NCBI GenBank assembly: GCA_002340405.1
Contig: DDLZ01000089.1
Span: 48,309 to 63,424 of the forward strand
From: Bacteroidales bacterium UBA2559
GTDB taxonomy: Bacteria > Bacteroidota > Bacteroidia > Bacteroidales > Bacteroidaceae
Direction: 5' to 3'
DNA length: 15,116 bases
Made by a program: the position numbers and the translations under genes. Positions 14,123 to 15,116 of the stretch are shown piece after piece (position 1 is the stretch's first letter; each line of letters begins with the position of its first letter). The notes under the pieces are model-generated. The model saw only the letters and a list, made by a program, of their open reading frames with translations, did not search any database and had not been told where the DNA came from.

Positions 14123-14452
14123 ATGACAGACAGAGACGATTTTTATGAAGATGATATTGACGATGTTAAAACCGTTGAATATATCAGGAACACTCTTCCT
14201 CAAGAGCTGAAAGAGAAATACACCGATGATATATTATACTATATTATCGATGTTATCAATGACTTTTTTACATCAAGCGGAGTCCTTGATCAGGAGCCCG
14301 ATGAGGATGGCTATATTGAGATTGACAATGACGAATTGGTGGAGTACATCATTGAGGAGGCTAAAAATGATAATGTAGGAGATTTCCCTGCCGACGAGAT
14401 AATTCTTATTGTCAATGCCGAAGGCGAGTATGTAGATTTATCCGGAGAATAG
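14123..14452 (+). CDS. Small, highly acidic protein of unknown function
   Basis: A 109-residue protein that I do not recognise by name. About 35 residues are Asp or Glu against six Lys/Arg, so it is strongly negative. It has no signal peptide, membrane segment or cysteine. Predicted helical parts (VEYIRNTLPQELKEKY, DDILYYIIDVINDFF) are followed by an Asp/Glu-rich middle and a C-terminal part that ends in IILIVNAEGEYVDLSGE. The ATG lies 2 bases after the trxA stop, so translation is likely coupled, and the unit starts with dnaE. The acidity could mimic DNA or bind a basic partner or metal, but nothing in the sequence proves this. A real gene is supported by the tight spacing and by the terminator that follows it. 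Confidence 0.8.
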   Translation: MTDRDDFYEDDIDDVKTVEYIRNTLPQELKEKYTDDILYYIIDVINDFFTSSGVLDQEPDEDGYIEIDNDELVEYIIEEAKNDNVGDFPADEIILIVNAEGEYVDLSGE

Positions 14453-14458
14453 AATCTG

Positions 14459-14872
14459 TTATAGGACTATCGTACGTGAACCATCACTGTTTTCGGTGAT
14501 GGTTATTTTTTTTGCCTCTTCAGGGAGCAACTCCTCAATAATTTCAGGCCATTCTATGAAGCATAGGGCATCGCTGTAGAAATACTCCTCATAACCCAGA
14601 TCAAAGACCTCTTCAATCTTTTTTATTCTGTAAAAATCAAAGTGGTATATGGGCTTGGCTATAGCCGTTGACCGGTATTCGTTTATTATGGCGAAGCTTG
14701 GGGAGTTGACATTATCTTCCACGCCCAGCTCCCGGCATACGGCTTTTATGAATGTGGTTTTACCTGCCCCCATTTTGCCGTAGAAGGCGAATATAGTGTG
14801 ATTGCCCATTTGACCGATAAACTCTCTGGCCGTTTTGTCTATCTTGTCGAGGCAGGTTATTTCAAGTTGCAT
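14459..14872 (-). CDS. tsaE: tRNA threonylcarbamoyladenosine biosynthesis ATPase TsaE
   Basis: TsaE is the ATPase that, with TsaB and TsaD, moves the threonylcarbamoyl group to A37 of ANN-reading tRNAs. The 137-residue product has a P-loop GKMGAGKTT at 32-40, the NSPSFAIINEY switch region at 56-66, HFDFYR at 77-82, DLGYEEY at 91-97 and FIEWPE at 105-110. Length is normal (about 135-155). It begins 4 bases after the stop of the PorX-like gene, so the two are co-transcribed. Its 3' end is convergent with the acidic gene (6 bases between stops) and contains that operon's terminator hairpin. In the protein this covers roughly the last twenty residues, including KKITITENSDG. Confidence 0.96.
   Translation of the reverse strand: MQLEITCLDKIDKTAREFIGQMGNHTIFAFYGKMGAGKTTFIKAVCRELGVEDNVNSPSFAIINEYRSTAIAKPIYHFDFYRIKKIEEVFDLGYEEYFYSDALCFIEWPEIIEELLPEEAKKITITENSDGSRTIVL
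14479..14513 (+). terminator. Intrinsic terminator of dnaE-trxA-acidic gene operon, inside tsaE
   Basis: AACCATCACTG (14479-14489) and CGGTGATGGTT (14494-14504) form an 11-bp stem (one G-U pair) with a TTTT loop, followed by A and eight T. It starts 27 bases after the acidic gene's stop. It lies entirely within the tsaE coding sequence on the opposite strand, where the T-run is read as lysine codons. No U-run follows on the minus strand, so it acts in the plus direction only. Confidence 0.85.
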
Positions 14873-14876
14873 AGTC

Positions 14877-15116
14877 TTATTTTCTTTTTGGTTGCATTGT
14901 GATGAAAGGTATCAGCATCTCTTCGAGCGATATGCCTCCATGCTGGAAGGTGTTTTTATAGAAAGAGGCATAGGTATTAAAGTTGTTCTGATATACGAAG
15001 TAATCCGCCTCTGTGCAGAATATATATGATGCCGATATGCCCGGAGCCGGAAGATGGGCTTTGTCGGGCCGGGTGATCTCAAACACATCCTTCGGGTTGA
15101 ATCCCAGATTCTTGCC
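14877..15116 (-). CDS. porX: PorX-like response regulator/PglZ protein, C-terminal end (cut by right edge)
   Basis: The last 79 residues of a larger protein, open to the window edge. The segment has YFVYQNNFNTYASFYKNTF followed by QHGGISLEEMLIPFITM, the ending typical of the PglZ (alkaline phosphatase-like) domain in the PorX family. These proteins have an N-terminal receiver domain, which would lie beyond the window. PorX acts with the sensor PorY in controlling type IX secretion in Porphyromonas and is found across Bacteroidota, including species without a full T9SS. tsaE follows 4 bases downstream, a pairing familiar in this order. The identification rests on the C-terminal motif only, since the receiver domain cannot be seen. 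Confidence 0.8.
   Translation of the reverse strand, partial: GKNLGFNPKDVFEITRPDKAHLPAPGISASYIFCTEADYFVYQNNFNTYASFYKNTFQHGGISLEEMLIPFITMQPKRK

Overview
This is a chromosomal window from a member of the phylum Bacteroidota, most likely order Bacteroidales. The evidence is the protein families present (DUF2490 barrel, DUF4834, T9SS-type C-terminal domain, PorX-like PglZ protein), promoters of the TTTG / TAnnTTTG type, near absence of Shine-Dalgarno sequences, and gene blocks familiar from that order (dnaE divergent from psd-pssA-DUF4834; tsaE beside porX). Base composition looks moderate by eye. I see no plasmid, phage, insertion sequence or CRISPR features; nearly all of it is core genome. Genus cannot be assigned from what I can read.

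Left part (1-3990, minus strand). The 5' part of phosphate acetyltransferase (pta) runs off the left edge. Upstream of it is a tRNA-Lys(UUU) with its own promoter and a strong intrinsic terminator. Next comes a three-gene secreted/outer-membrane operon, transcribed in the order DUF2490 beta-barrel, small exported protein with a T9SS-like C-terminal domain, large exported parallel beta-helix protein of the Cthe_2159 carbohydrate-binding type. The last two overlap by ATGA and share an N-terminal module of about 55 residues. This operon is the least understood part of the window.

Middle part (4040-8206). frr-rsgA (ribosome recycling and 30S maturation) runs convergently into tadA (tRNA A34 deaminase). 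Divergent from tadA is yraN-birA-pyrH, packed head to tail. It ends at a strong bidirectional terminator shared with the gene arriving from the other side.

Right part (8194-15116). psd-pssA-DUF4834 (minus) makes phosphatidylethanolamine: PssA makes phosphatidylserine and Psd decarboxylates it. It is divergent from dnaE-trxA-(small acidic protein) on the plus strand, which covers replicative polymerase, thioredoxin and an unknown. That operon ends at an intrinsic terminator lying inside the 3' end of the convergent gene tsaE. tsaE follows the C-terminal end of a PorX-like response regulator/PglZ protein that is cut by the right edge.

There is no gene-free stretch longer than about 315 bases. 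The largest (648-962) is accounted for by the pta promoter, a terminator, the tRNA and its promoter. The most worthwhile leads are the beta-barrel/CTD/beta-helix operon with its shared module and structured leader, a promoter motif (TAYCTTYG) recurring six times, the dnaE-linked acidic protein, and a terminator embedded in the coding sequence of a convergent gene.
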